This document shows positions 25,537 to 33,498 of a DNA stretch of 33,498 bases, one piece after another (position 1 is the stretch's first letter; the number at the start of each line of letters is the position of its first letter). The DNA comes from Candidatus Jorgensenbacteria bacterium CG03_land_8_20_14_0_80_38_39 (GTDB taxonomy: Bacteria > Patescibacteriota > Minisyncoccia > UBA6257 > GWB1-50-10): NCBI GenBank assembly GCA_002781185.1, contig PEUU01000011.1:1-33498 (forward strand), written 5' to 3'. The translations under genes were made by a program, and so were the position numbers. The notes below the pieces were generated by a model. It had not been told where the DNA came from and did not search any database. It worked only from the letters and a program-made list of their open reading frames with translations.

Positions 25537-25887
25537 ATGAGGCATTTAAAAAAGGGCAGGAAATTGAGCCGAAAAAGAGGTCAGCGCCGGGCTCTTTTAA
25601 AAATCTTAGCCGGTCAACTCGTTGAAAAAGAGAAAATAATTACTACCGAGGCCAAAGCTAAAGAGCTTCGGTCTTTTGTGGAACGGTTAATTAGTTGTGG
25701 CAAAAAACAAAATTTAGCCGCTTTGCGGCTTCTTCTTCGGCGCTTGCCCAAATTAGCCGCTTATAAGATTTTTCACGAACTGTCGCCGCGCTATCTCTCG
25801 CGAAAAGGCGGTTATCTTCAAATTATTAAACAAACCAAAAGGCGTAAGCACGACGCCTCAAAAATGGCGATGATTAAATTTGTTTAA
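25537..25887 (+). CDS. rplQ: 50S ribosomal protein L17
   Basis: MRHLKKGRKLSRKRGQRRALLKILAGQLVEKEKIITTEAKAKELRSFVERLI. Confidence 0.97.
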   Translation: MRHLKKGRKLSRKRGQRRALLKILAGQLVEKEKIITTEAKAKELRSFVERLISCGKKQNLAALRLLLRRLPKLAAYKIFHELSPRYLSRKGGYLQIIKQTKRRKHDASKMAMIKFV

Positions 25888-25893
25888 CCCTTT

Positions 25894-26235
25894 ATGGATT
25901 ATGTAATTGATGCTAAAAATAAGAATTTAGGCAGACTAGCTTCGGAAATTGCCGTCATTCTTCAAGGTAAAAAAAGCCCCAAATACGAGCCGAGATTAAA
26001 AGGTAGCGACAAAGTAATAGTTAGAAATTTAAGTCAAATGAAAATCAGCGGCAAAAAATATTTTCAAAAAGTTTATTACAAACATACCGGTCCCTTGGGG
26101 CATTTAAAAACCAGAAAATATCGGGAAGTTTTTTCTAAAAACCCGGTTTGGATTTTGCGTCATGCGGTTAATTTAATGCTTCCGAAAAACAAACTTCGAG
26201 CTAAAAGAATAAAAAATTTAATTATTGAAAAATAA
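25894..26235 (+). CDS. rplM: 50S ribosomal protein L13
   Basis: MDYVIDAKNKNLGRLASEIAVILQGKKSPKYEPRLKGSDKVIVRN. Confidence 0.96.
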   Translation: MDYVIDAKNKNLGRLASEIAVILQGKKSPKYEPRLKGSDKVIVRNLSQMKISGKKYFQKVYYKHTGPLGHLKTRKYREVFSKNPVWILRHAVNLMLPKNKLRAKRIKNLIIEK

Positions 26236-26325
26236 ATGAACCTGTTGAATTATTCAACAGTCCCATCCCGAGCATCAGCGAGGGATAAGATTGTTGAGCA
26301 GTTATTAAACACTTTAAAAATATGA
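26236..26325 (+). CDS. Putative 29-aa leader ORF overlapping the rpsI start
   Basis: MNLLNYSTVPSRASARDKIVEQLLNTLKI; TGA overlaps rpsI ATG; same opening as the 32476 ORF. Confidence 0.35.
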   Translation: MNLLNYSTVPSRASARDKIVEQLLNTLKI

Positions 26326-26816
26326 AGGAAAAAGTAAAAAAGATAAAAAAAACCAAAAAAGAAACTCCGAAGGTGGTTAAAAAGAAATCAAAAAAAATAG
26401 AAGCAGTTGAAAAGAAGAGAGAAAAATACATTGAAGCTTTGGGTCGGCGCAAAACTGCCGTTGCCAGGGTAAGGATTTTTCCGGTTTCTCAATCAGCCAA
26501 AGCCAGGCCCATTATTGTTAACGGGAAAAATTGGCCGGATTATTTTCTCACTCCCCAGCAAAAGAAAATTGTTGTTTCTCCTTTTGAAACAGTTTCTTCC
26601 TGGTGGGAAACCTCAATTAAGGTTAGGGGCGGCGGATTGCAAGCTCAAGCCGAAGCTGTGCGTTTGGGTCTGTCCCGCGCTTTGGTTTTAATTAACCTAA
26701 ATTGGCGAAAAGTTCTTAAAGCTAAAGGCTTTTTAAAACGCGACCCTCGAATGGTAGAGAGAAAAAAATTCGGTCTTCGCAAAGCTCGTCGAGCTCAACA
26801 ATGGCGGAAGAGATAG
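26322..26816 (+). CDS. rpsI: 30S ribosomal protein S9 with Lys-rich N-terminal extension
   Basis: YIEALGRRKTAVARVRIFP...RGGGLQAQAEAVRLGLSRAL...RDPRMVERKKFGLRKARRAQQWRKR. Confidence 0.96.
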   Translation: MKEKVKKIKKTKKETPKVVKKKSKKIEAVEKKREKYIEALGRRKTAVARVRIFPVSQSAKARPIIVNGKNWPDYFLTPQQKKIVVSPFETVSSWWETSIKVRGGGLQAQAEAVRLGLSRALVLINLNWRKVLKAKGFLKRDPRMVERKKFGLRKARRAQQWRKR

Positions 26817-26897
26817 TGATTTATTGGTTTTATTTTGTTTTCTCCATCTTCTTTTGACTTACTTCTTTTGACTTCTTTTGACTTACTTCTTTTTCTT

Positions 26898-26945
26898 TTG
26901 ACTTATTTTTCACTTGACTTATTTTTCACTTGACTTATTTTTCAC
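26898..26945 (+). repeat. Three tandem 16-bp units
   Basis: TTGACTTATTTTTCAC x3. Confidence 0.9.
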
Positions 26946-26969
26946 TTATTTTTCTTTATTTTTTCCCTT

Positions 26970-27003
26970 CCTCAATCTTGTATCATATGATACAAGATTG
27001 AGG
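26970..27003. repeat. 34-bp perfect palindrome between convergent genes
   Basis: CCTCAATCTTGTATCAT|ATGATACAAGATTGAGG. Confidence 0.95.
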
Positions 27004-27100
27004 ACTTGAGGTTTCTTTATAAAAACTCTTTCTTTACAATTTTCTCTTTATAGAAATTTTCCTTTATAGAAATCTTCCTTTATAAAAATTTTCTCATCTC

Positions 27101-28465
27101 TTAAAAGAAAATTTCATTTCCTTGTAAAAATTTACCTTCTTCCTTTAAGAGATAAATTTTGCCGTCAGCAAAACTATATTTTTTAACGCCGCTCTCTAAA
27201 ACTTGCCAATTAAGAGGCGGTCGGGGGTCGGTTTCGCTGACAATTAATTTGTTATCCGCCAAAATCAAGAAATTGTTAGGATAGTCGGACAGCCAATTAA
27301 ATTGACCGAAGGTTTGTTCTTGGAGGAAATCAATCGTTAAAATATCACCAGCTGAATTTTTATAATTATCAGTTTCATAATTATCCAGGTAGAAAATAAA
27401 TGTTTTATTATTCAAAGAAATTAAAAAGACTCTTTTTCCTTCGGGAGAAAAGTAAAAATCCTTAATTTCTTTAGTCAAACTTTTTAATTCGTTATTCAGC
27501 CGGTTAAAAATTAAAAATTCTCCCTCGGAAGTCAAAAATCCAATTTCCGTTCCGTCAGGAGCAATTTTAAGAAAGCTGATATTCTGTAAATGAAGCGCTT
27601 TAATGTCGGCAGTTTTAAGAACAAGGTTAAAGATATTCAAATCTCCTTTCTTATTGATAAAAAAGAGCTCGCTGGAGGAAATTGAAGCAGTTTTAAATTG
27701 GGCCGCGCGGGTTAAAAATTCCAACTTAATTTTTTCAACGTCAAGGGCGTAGAAAGCATTAGTCGTAGCAATGATAATTTTAGTCGGGCTAAAAGGATGA
27801 AAATAGGTTTTTTTGATAAGCGAGGAGTCAGCGCTCTTTAATTGTTCTCTGAGGGATGTGAAAAGCTCGTTAAAATTAATGGCGGTGGCCGGCTTTTCTA
27901 AATTGGTCAAAAAATAATTGTCAAAAGTATCGGCGGTAATTATTAATTTAGATTGAGAACTGCTTAAAATAACTTTATTTCCTTTAAGATAAAACTGGTT
28001 GAATTTTAACTCATCTTTTTTTGTTTGATAAACCAATCCTTCCCCGGTCAGCCAAAAATCTTTAATTTTTTCGGATAAAGGCGATTGCCAAGAAGGAGAA
28101 GAAGTGAAAAGTCTAATATGGGTGGCGCTGGTTACTTCCGCGGGTTTAACTTTTAAAGTTTTTTGCCAGGATTGATAACCTTCCTTAACAATTTCTATTT
28201 GGTAATCGCCGGGAGTTAATTTAGAAATAAGAATGTCACCCGGGAAAAGACCCCTGTTGACATGGTAAGGTTTTTGGTTAATTTTTATTTGGGCCTCAGC
28301 CGGAGAAAATTTAAGAGCAATATCGCCGGTCTTGGTAATTGATAAATGAGGCCAATTTTTCCAGTTTACCACCAAGCCGCTGGCAGTTAAAAAAAGGTAG
28401 GCGCCAACTACCACAAAAATAACTGTTAAAACAAACAAGAAGAGTTTTCTAAGTTTTTTAGGCAT
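27101..28465 (-). CDS. Membrane-anchored PEGA-domain protein
   Basis: N-terminal TM; AQIKINQKPYHVNRGLFPGDILISKLTPGDYQIEIVKEGYQSWQKTLKVKPAE. Confidence 0.75.
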   Translation of the reverse strand: MPKKLRKLFLFVLTVIFVVVGAYLFLTASGLVVNWKNWPHLSITKTGDIALKFSPAEAQIKINQKPYHVNRGLFPGDILISKLTPGDYQIEIVKEGYQSWQKTLKVKPAEVTSATHIRLFTSSPSWQSPLSEKIKDFWLTGEGLVYQTKKDELKFNQFYLKGNKVILSSSQSKLIITADTFDNYFLTNLEKPATAINFNELFTSLREQLKSADSSLIKKTYFHPFSPTKIIIATTNAFYALDVEKIKLEFLTRAAQFKTASISSSELFFINKKGDLNIFNLVLKTADIKALHLQNISFLKIAPDGTEIGFLTSEGEFLIFNRLNNELKSLTKEIKDFYFSPEGKRVFLISLNNKTFIFYLDNYETDNYKNSAGDILTIDFLQEQTFGQFNWLSDYPNNFLILADNKLIVSETDPRPPLNWQVLESGVKKYSFADGKIYLLKEEGKFLQGNEIFF

Positions 28466-28473
28466 TTTATTGC

Positions 28474-28566
28474 ATAGGAATTTCTAAATTCCTATACGCG
28501 GAATAACGCTGACTCAACGCTGATTGACGCAGAAATTTTTCTGCGTAGTTCTGCGTCTTTTCCGCG
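28474..28566. repeat. Complex palindromic repeat in the divergent intergenic region
   Basis: ATAGGAATTT-CT-AAATTCCTAT (28474-28495); CGCGGAA (28497)...TTCCGCG (28566); GACGCAGAA pairs with TTTCTGCGT or TTCTGCGTC. Confidence 0.85.
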
Positions 28567-28682
28567 TTAGTCTGCGATAGTGCGCGAGCGGAGAGAGCGC
28601 CTATATACTGGGCTAGACCAAAGACTTTTAAAATTATATGATTACTTTAGGAATAAAGGAAGCCCGATAACATTTTAAATTT

Positions 28683-30053
28683 ATGAAAATTAAAAATAGT
28701 TCGGTTAAAGCAAAAACTGCCAACTTAAAAAATCCTTCAATCACTCAAAGGGGAAAATTTATTGTTCAAGGAGGTCAGCCCTTGGCCGGGGAAATTCAGT
28801 TAGCCGGTTCCAAGAATGCCGCCACTAAAATGCTGGTTGCTTCGCTTTTAACCGAGGAAGAATGCGTTTTAGAAAATTTTCCCGAAATCGGCGATACCGA
28901 AACTGTTAAAGAACTTTGTCGGTCTTTAGGCAGCCAAATCAATGAAAAAGGTTCGTTTTTAAAAATTAAAACTCCCAAAATTGAAAATGTGGAAAGTTTT
29001 GCCCTTCGGTACCGAAATCGAATTCCCATTTTGACTTTAGGACCGCTTTTAGCCAGAGTGGGAGAGGCGAAAGTGCCGATTGTCGGCGGCGATAAAATTG
29101 GCTCCCGACCGGTTGACTTCCACTTAAAAGCTTTAGAATCATTAGGAGCAGTTATCACCATTGAAAAAGATTATTACCGAGCTACTGCTCCTTACGGCCT
29201 TCACGGCGCCAATATTATTTTTGCTTATCCCAGCGTTGGCGCCACGGAAAATGCCGTCCTCGCCGCGGTTTTAGCCAAAGGAAAGACTTTTATCCGGGGA
29301 GCGGCGGTTGAACCGGAACTCATTGATTTAATAAAAATGCTCCAAAAAATGGGGGCTATTATTGAACTGGGAGCCAACCGTCAAATTTATATTTCCGGAG
29401 TGGAAAAGCTTTCCGGCGTTCATCATTGGGTTATTCCCGACCGGAATGAAGCCGTTTCTTTTGCCTGCTTGGCTTTAGCCAGCGGTGGCAATATCTTGAT
29501 AAAAGACGCAATCCAAGATCACTTAATTACTTTTTTAAATGCGGTAAGACGTTGCGGCGGCAATTATGAAGTTAAGGAAGAAGGGATTAGATTTTGGCGT
29601 TCAAAGGAACTTGCGGGTTTGGAATTGGAAACTGATACTCATCCCGGATTTATGACTGACTGGCAGCAGCCGATGACAATTGTTTTAACTCAAGCTCAAG
29701 GAATTTCGGTAATTCACGAAACGGTTTACGAAGACCGCTTTGGCTATACCAAGGACTTGAATTTAATGGGCGCGAGGATTACAGTATTTTCAAAGTGTCT
29801 GGGAGAATTGCCCTGCCGTTTTAAAAATCGCGGTTTTCCTCACAGCGCGGTTGTTGACGGAAAAACGCCGCTTAAAGGAACAAAAATCAAGGTGCCTGAT
29901 TTGCGAGCCGGCATCGCCCATCTCATTGCCGCCTTGATAGCTGAAGGCGAGTCAATCATTGAAGGCATTGAGGAAATTGACCGGGGCTACGAAAAAATTG
30001 ATGAGAGATTAAAAAATTTAGGGGCGGACATTTTAAGAATAAAGGGAAATTAG
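28683..30053 (+). CDS. murA: UDP-N-acetylglucosamine 1-carboxyvinyltransferase
   Basis: LAGSKNAATKMLVASLLTEEE; VGGDKIGSRPVDFHLKALESLGA; Asp at the usual catalytic Cys. Confidence 0.95.
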   Translation: MKIKNSSVKAKTANLKNPSITQRGKFIVQGGQPLAGEIQLAGSKNAATKMLVASLLTEEECVLENFPEIGDTETVKELCRSLGSQINEKGSFLKIKTPKIENVESFALRYRNRIPILTLGPLLARVGEAKVPIVGGDKIGSRPVDFHLKALESLGAVITIEKDYYRATAPYGLHGANIIFAYPSVGATENAVLAAVLAKGKTFIRGAAVEPELIDLIKMLQKMGAIIELGANRQIYISGVEKLSGVHHWVIPDRNEAVSFACLALASGGNILIKDAIQDHLITFLNAVRRCGGNYEVKEEGIRFWRSKELAGLELETDTHPGFMTDWQQPMTIVLTQAQGISVIHETVYEDRFGYTKDLNLMGARITVFSKCLGELPCRFKNRGFPHSAVVDGKTPLKGTKIKVPDLRAGIAHLIAALIAEGESIIEGIEEIDRGYEKIDERLKNLGADILRIKGN

Positions 30054-30117
30054 TAATTAGTAATTAGTAATTAGTAATTAGAAGTTAGAAGTTAGAAGTT
30101 AGAAATTAGAAATTAGA
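30053..30117 (+). repeat. Heptamer tandem repeats with block-wise variants
   Basis: TTAGTAA, then TTAGAAG, then TTAGAAA blocks just upstream of mreB. Confidence 0.9.
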
Positions 30118-30130
30118 AATTTTTTTAACT

Positions 30131-31132
30131 ATGTTTATTCGTAAAATCGGCATTGACTTGGGAACGACCAATACTTTGGTTTTTTTGCCTGACAAGGGAA
30201 TTGTTATTAATGAACCAACGGCCGTGGCTATTCGCCGGCCGGACAATACGGTTTTAGCTGTTGGCGCCGAAGCCAAAGAAATGGTTGGTCGAACGCCGGA
30301 TAACATTGTTACTTACAAACCATTAAAAGACGGCGTCATTGCCGAATATTACATTACTCAAATGATGCTTCGTTATTTTATTTCCAAAGCCGTCGGACCT
30401 TTTAATTTATTTAAGCCAGAAGTTGTCATTTCTATACCGGCGGGCATTACTTCTACCGAATACCGGGCAGTTTATAAGGCGGCCAAGGAAGCCGGAGCCA
30501 AGGAAGTTTATCTGGTTCGGGAGCCAATTTTGGCGGCTTTGGGAGCCGGCATTCCCATTCATTCGGCAGAAGGCAATATGGTTGTTAATATTGGCGGCGG
30601 CACCACGGAAGTGGCAGTGATTTCTTTAGGAGGGATTGTCACTTGGTCAAGTTTGCGGGTAGCGGGTAATCGTTTTGACCAATCAATTGCCGATTACATT
30701 AAGAAGAAATACGCTTTAGCCATTGGCGAAGCAACGGCTGAAAATATTAAAATTACCATTGGTTCGGCAATTTCTAATAAAAATAAAATGGAAATGAAAA
30801 TCCGGGGTCGGGATTTAATTTCCGGCCTGCCCAAAGATTTAATCGTTAATTCCAATGAAGTCGTTGAAGCTGTCAATACTCATTTAATTGATATTATGAA
30901 TGCCACCCAAGCAGTTTTTAACGTCACGCCGCCGGAACTGGCCGCTGATATTATGAGTAAAGGAATAATTTTATCCGGCGGCAGCGCTCAACTTCGGGAT
31001 ATTGATGAGTTTTTTAAACGTTCATTGGGCGTTACCTCTTATGTGGCTGAAGAACCGATTTTTTGTGTGGCTAAAGGAACAGCCATTATTTTAAACCACT
31101 TGGATGTCTATAAACGGACTCTTTTAAAATAA
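30131..31132 (+). CDS. mreB: Rod shape-determining protein MreB
   Basis: IGIDLGTTNTLVFLPDKGIVINEPTAVAI...VVNIGGGTTEVAVISLGGIV...ILSGGSAQLRDIDEFF. Confidence 0.97.
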   Translation: MFIRKIGIDLGTTNTLVFLPDKGIVINEPTAVAIRRPDNTVLAVGAEAKEMVGRTPDNIVTYKPLKDGVIAEYYITQMMLRYFISKAVGPFNLFKPEVVISIPAGITSTEYRAVYKAAKEAGAKEVYLVREPILAALGAGIPIHSAEGNMVVNIGGGTTEVAVISLGGIVTWSSLRVAGNRFDQSIADYIKKKYALAIGEATAENIKITIGSAISNKNKMEMKIRGRDLISGLPKDLIVNSNEVVEAVNTHLIDIMNATQAVFNVTPPELAADIMSKGIILSGGSAQLRDIDEFFKRSLGVTSYVAEEPIFCVAKGTAIILNHLDVYKRTLLK

Positions 31133-31135
31133 TTA

Positions 31136-31897
31136 ATGTTTTTCGGCAACGAACATCTGGTGAAAATTTTTAAAAACTTAGCCGCCAATAACGAACTCGG
31201 CCAAGCTTACCTTTTTTTTGGCGACGCTCAAATAGGTAAATTTCTTTTTACTCAACATTTGGCTTATTTTTTGGAATATAACGAGTGGCAAATTCTGCCC
31301 CGTCTTTTAATTGATGCTCAAATTATTTTACCTGACGAAAAGGGAATTATCGGCATTGATACGGCTATTGCCATAAGACAATTTCTTTTTCAAAAACCCC
31401 TGCGTTCAAAAAGAAGATTGGCGGTTATCAATGAAGCCGCTCAACTAACACCCGAAGCCCAAGCTAGTTTGCTGAAAATTGTTGAAGAGCCGCCGACTCA
31501 AGCCCTCTTAATTTTTATTATTCAAGAACCTTCTCTTCTTCTGCCGCCGCTCTTATCAAGATTAACCAAAGTTTATTTTTCTCGTTTATCTCAAAAAACC
31601 ATTGAGGAAATTCTTCAAAAACATTACCATTTGAATGAATCGCGAGTTCAAAAAATAGCGGAAAAGTCTTTTGGCCGAATAGGCCGGGCTTTGGCATTAT
31701 TGTCGGAAACAGAAAATCAAACCGGCAATTTAAGTCAAGAAGTAGAAGAAAAAATTTTGTTTTTCTGGGAAAATAAGTTTAAAAATTATAAAATTTTAAA
31801 AGAACTTTTAGAAAGAAATTCCTTAATTAAACGCTATAATCTTAATGAAAATCTTCAAAGAAAAGCCATTGAATATCTTCTTAAAAAAAGCCCTTAA
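31136..31897 (+). CDS. holB: DNA polymerase III delta'-like subunit
   Basis: QAYLFFGDAQIGKFLFTQHLA...INEAAQLTPEAQASLLKIVEEPPTQALLIFI...LLSRLTKVYF. Confidence 0.8.
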   Translation: MFFGNEHLVKIFKNLAANNELGQAYLFFGDAQIGKFLFTQHLAYFLEYNEWQILPRLLIDAQIILPDEKGIIGIDTAIAIRQFLFQKPLRSKRRLAVINEAAQLTPEAQASLLKIVEEPPTQALLIFIIQEPSLLLPPLLSRLTKVYFSRLSQKTIEEILQKHYHLNESRVQKIAEKSFGRIGRALALLSETENQTGNLSQEVEEKILFFWENKFKNYKILKELLERNSLIKRYNLNENLQRKAIEYLLKKSP

Positions 31898-31905
31898 CTT
31901 TTGTT

Positions 31906-32463
31906 ATGAACGAGAAAGAATTTTTAGATAATTTAGGAAAGCAGTTTGACGAATTCATCGGCCTTTTAAAAAATGAATTTAACGTCATTCGCGTCAATAG
32001 GCCAAGCCCGGCATTGGTGGAAAACATTAAAGTTGATTGTTACGGACAAAGTTTGACCATTAAGCAGTTGGGGAGTATTAATACTTTTCTGCCCCGAGAA
32101 ATAAGAATTCAACTTTGGGATAAGGAAATTATCAAAAATGTCTTAAAATCCTTAGAAACGAGCAAACGGGGATTTTCTGCCAGCGCCGAAGGGAATTTAA
32201 TAAAAGTATTTTTGCCGGAACTAAGTCAGGAACGGCGCCAGGAATTGAAAAAAATCGTTAAACGAATCAGCGAAGATTTTAAAATTAAGATTCGTCATCT
32301 GCGAGACGAAGCTAATAAACGCATTCAGGATTTTTTTGAAAAAAATGAAATAAGCGAAGACCAAAAATTTAAGTTAAAAGAAAAAATTCAAAAGAAAGTT
32401 GAGGAAGTAAATAAAGATTTAGATGAACTTTTAAACTCTAAAATCAAAGAAATTGATGTTTAA
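31906..32463 (+). CDS. frr: Ribosome recycling factor
   Basis: NVIRVNRPSPALVENIKVDCYGQ...LPELSQERRQELKKIVKRISEDFKIKIRHLRDEANKRI. Confidence 0.96.
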   Translation: MNEKEFLDNLGKQFDEFIGLLKNEFNVIRVNRPSPALVENIKVDCYGQSLTIKQLGSINTFLPREIRIQLWDKEIIKNVLKSLETSKRGFSASAEGNLIKVFLPELSQERRQELKKIVKRISEDFKIKIRHLRDEANKRIQDFFEKNEISEDQKFKLKEKIQKKVEEVNKDLDELLNSKIKEIDV

Positions 32464-32475
32464 TTGTTTCTAAAA

Positions 32476-32505
32476 ATGAAACTGTTGAATTATTCAACAC
32501 TTTAA
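32476..32505 (+). CDS. Putative 9-aa leader peptide MKLLNYSTL upstream of rseP
   Basis: ATGAAACTGTTGAATTATTCAACACTTTAA; shares CTGTTGAATTATTCAACA with 26242-26259. Confidence 0.35.
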   Translation: MKLLNYSTL

Positions 32506-32509
32506 AAGT

Positions 32510-33498
32510 ATGGTCTTTTTGATTATCATTTTCCTTGCGTTTTTGATTTTAATCCATGAACTTGGTCATTTTTTGATGGCTAAGCTTTTTGGCGTCCGGG
32601 TGGAAGAGTTTGGTTTTGGTTTCCCGCCGCGCCTTTTGGCTAAAAAATTCGGAAAAACCGTTTACAGTTTTAATATTTTGCCTTTCGGCGGGTTTGTCAG
32701 GATTTTCGGTTTGGAAAAAGAACCGGAAAAACTTGGTGATAAACTAAATCCGCCGAAAGACAGCTTTTTGGCTCAGCCGGTTTGGCGGCGCTCCTTAATC
32801 CTTTTGGCCGGTATCTCAATGAATGTCTTTTTGGGCTGGCTGCTCTTTAGTTTTATTTTTATGCTCGGCAATCCTTATCGGCTGCTAATTTCGGAAGTGT
32901 TTCTCAATTCGCCGGCAAAAATTGCCGACCTAAAGCCGGGCGATGCCGTTTTAAAAATCAATCGGGGCGAGCAGACTCTTCAAGCGCCTCTCACCGCCGA
33001 AGAATTTTCTAAATTTATTCAGGAGGACCCCGGCGGCATCTTTGATTTGACTATTAAGCGTCAGGAAAAAGTTCTTAATTTTCAAATTCAAGGCCGAAGC
33101 AAACCGCCGGCTGGGCAAGGACCTATGGGCATTGCTTTAGCTGACGTGGGTTCAGCCAAACAACCATTTTTTCAAGCTTTTTTAAAAGGGGGAGCAATGA
33201 CATTTTCGGTTCTTAAAGAAGTGGCAGTCGGACTTTTTAAATTTTTTAGTCAAGTTTTTGTTAATTCCGAAATTTTAAAAAGCGTGGCCGGGCCAGTGGG
33301 AATTTTTTCTTTGGCTTTTCAATTCGGCAGTTTTGGCTTGTTTTATTTTTTGCAGTTCATTGCCATTCTTTCCCTTAATTTGGCGGTCTTAAATATTTTG
33401 CCTTTCCCGGCTTTAGATGGCGGTCAAATTATATTTTTCTTAATTGAAAAAATTAAAGGTTCGCCAGTTTCCTTTCGGGTTCAAAAATTAATTAATGG
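32510..33498 (+). CDS. rseP: Site-2 protease RseP-like M50 metalloprotease (3' truncated by the window)
   Basis: HELGHFLMAKLFGVRVEEFGFGFPPRL; NLAVLNILPFPALDGGQ; not in the ORF track because it is open-ended. Confidence 0.93.
   Translation, partial: MVFLIIIFLAFLILIHELGHFLMAKLFGVRVEEFGFGFPPRLLAKKFGKTVYSFNILPFGGFVRIFGLEKEPEKLGDKLNPPKDSFLAQPVWRRSLILLAGISMNVFLGWLLFSFIFMLGNPYRLLISEVFLNSPAKIADLKPGDAVLKINRGEQTLQAPLTAEEFSKFIQEDPGGIFDLTIKRQEKVLNFQIQGRSKPPAGQGPMGIALADVGSAKQPFFQAFLKGGAMTFSVLKEVAVGLFKFFSQVFVNSEILKSVAGPVGIFSLAFQFGSFGLFYFLQFIAILSLNLAVLNILPFPALDGGQIIFFLIEKIKGSPVSFRVQKLIN

Noticed and set aside
1-33498. Alternative genetic code (TGA recoding)
   Set aside because: TGA serves as a normal stop in several clear genes (e.g. 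the 7872-8849 gene) and is absent inside conserved domains

Overview
This 33.5 kb window looks like a Candidate Phyla Radiation (Parcubacteria-like) chromosome; that placement is inferred from gene content, short protein forms and repeat style. Housekeeping backbone: partial tRNA-Ser(GGA), AhpF/TrxB-like reductase, dnaG, rpoD, short alaS, infA-rpmJ-rpsM-rpsK-rpsD-rpoA-rplQ-rplM-rpsI, murA (Asp at the Cys115 position), mreB, a holB-like gene, frr, and rseP cut by the window end. Accessory block, about 2.7-8.9 kb: an HTH gene flanked by two GTCAAC-N13-GTTGAC repeats; a methyltransferase plus TdeIII-like nuclease pair; and a compact module of a Cys-free ArsR-like regulator, a PIF1-like helicase and a MoaD/ThiS-like + Cys4 protein. 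Each gene of that module has the same ~30 bp near-perfect palindrome (ACATTCTA ACATTCTA | TAGAATGT TAGAATGT) at its 5' end. A separate 28-30 bp direct repeat brackets the module, and a truncated hydrolase remnant lies at its right edge. This module is my best candidate for an undescribed system. Second candidate: a ~550 bp gap (18.10-18.65 kb) with at least seven hairpins, three sharing an AGTCAY...CGATCGCAG palindrome. Other points: a terminator-bounded ~170 nt transcript with an 11-aa poly-Lys ORF, a shared leader ORF/palindrome before rpsI and rseP, palindromes inside coding sequences, and a 44-bp duplication that frameshifts a gene. No homology searches or folding were run; family names come from motif recognition.
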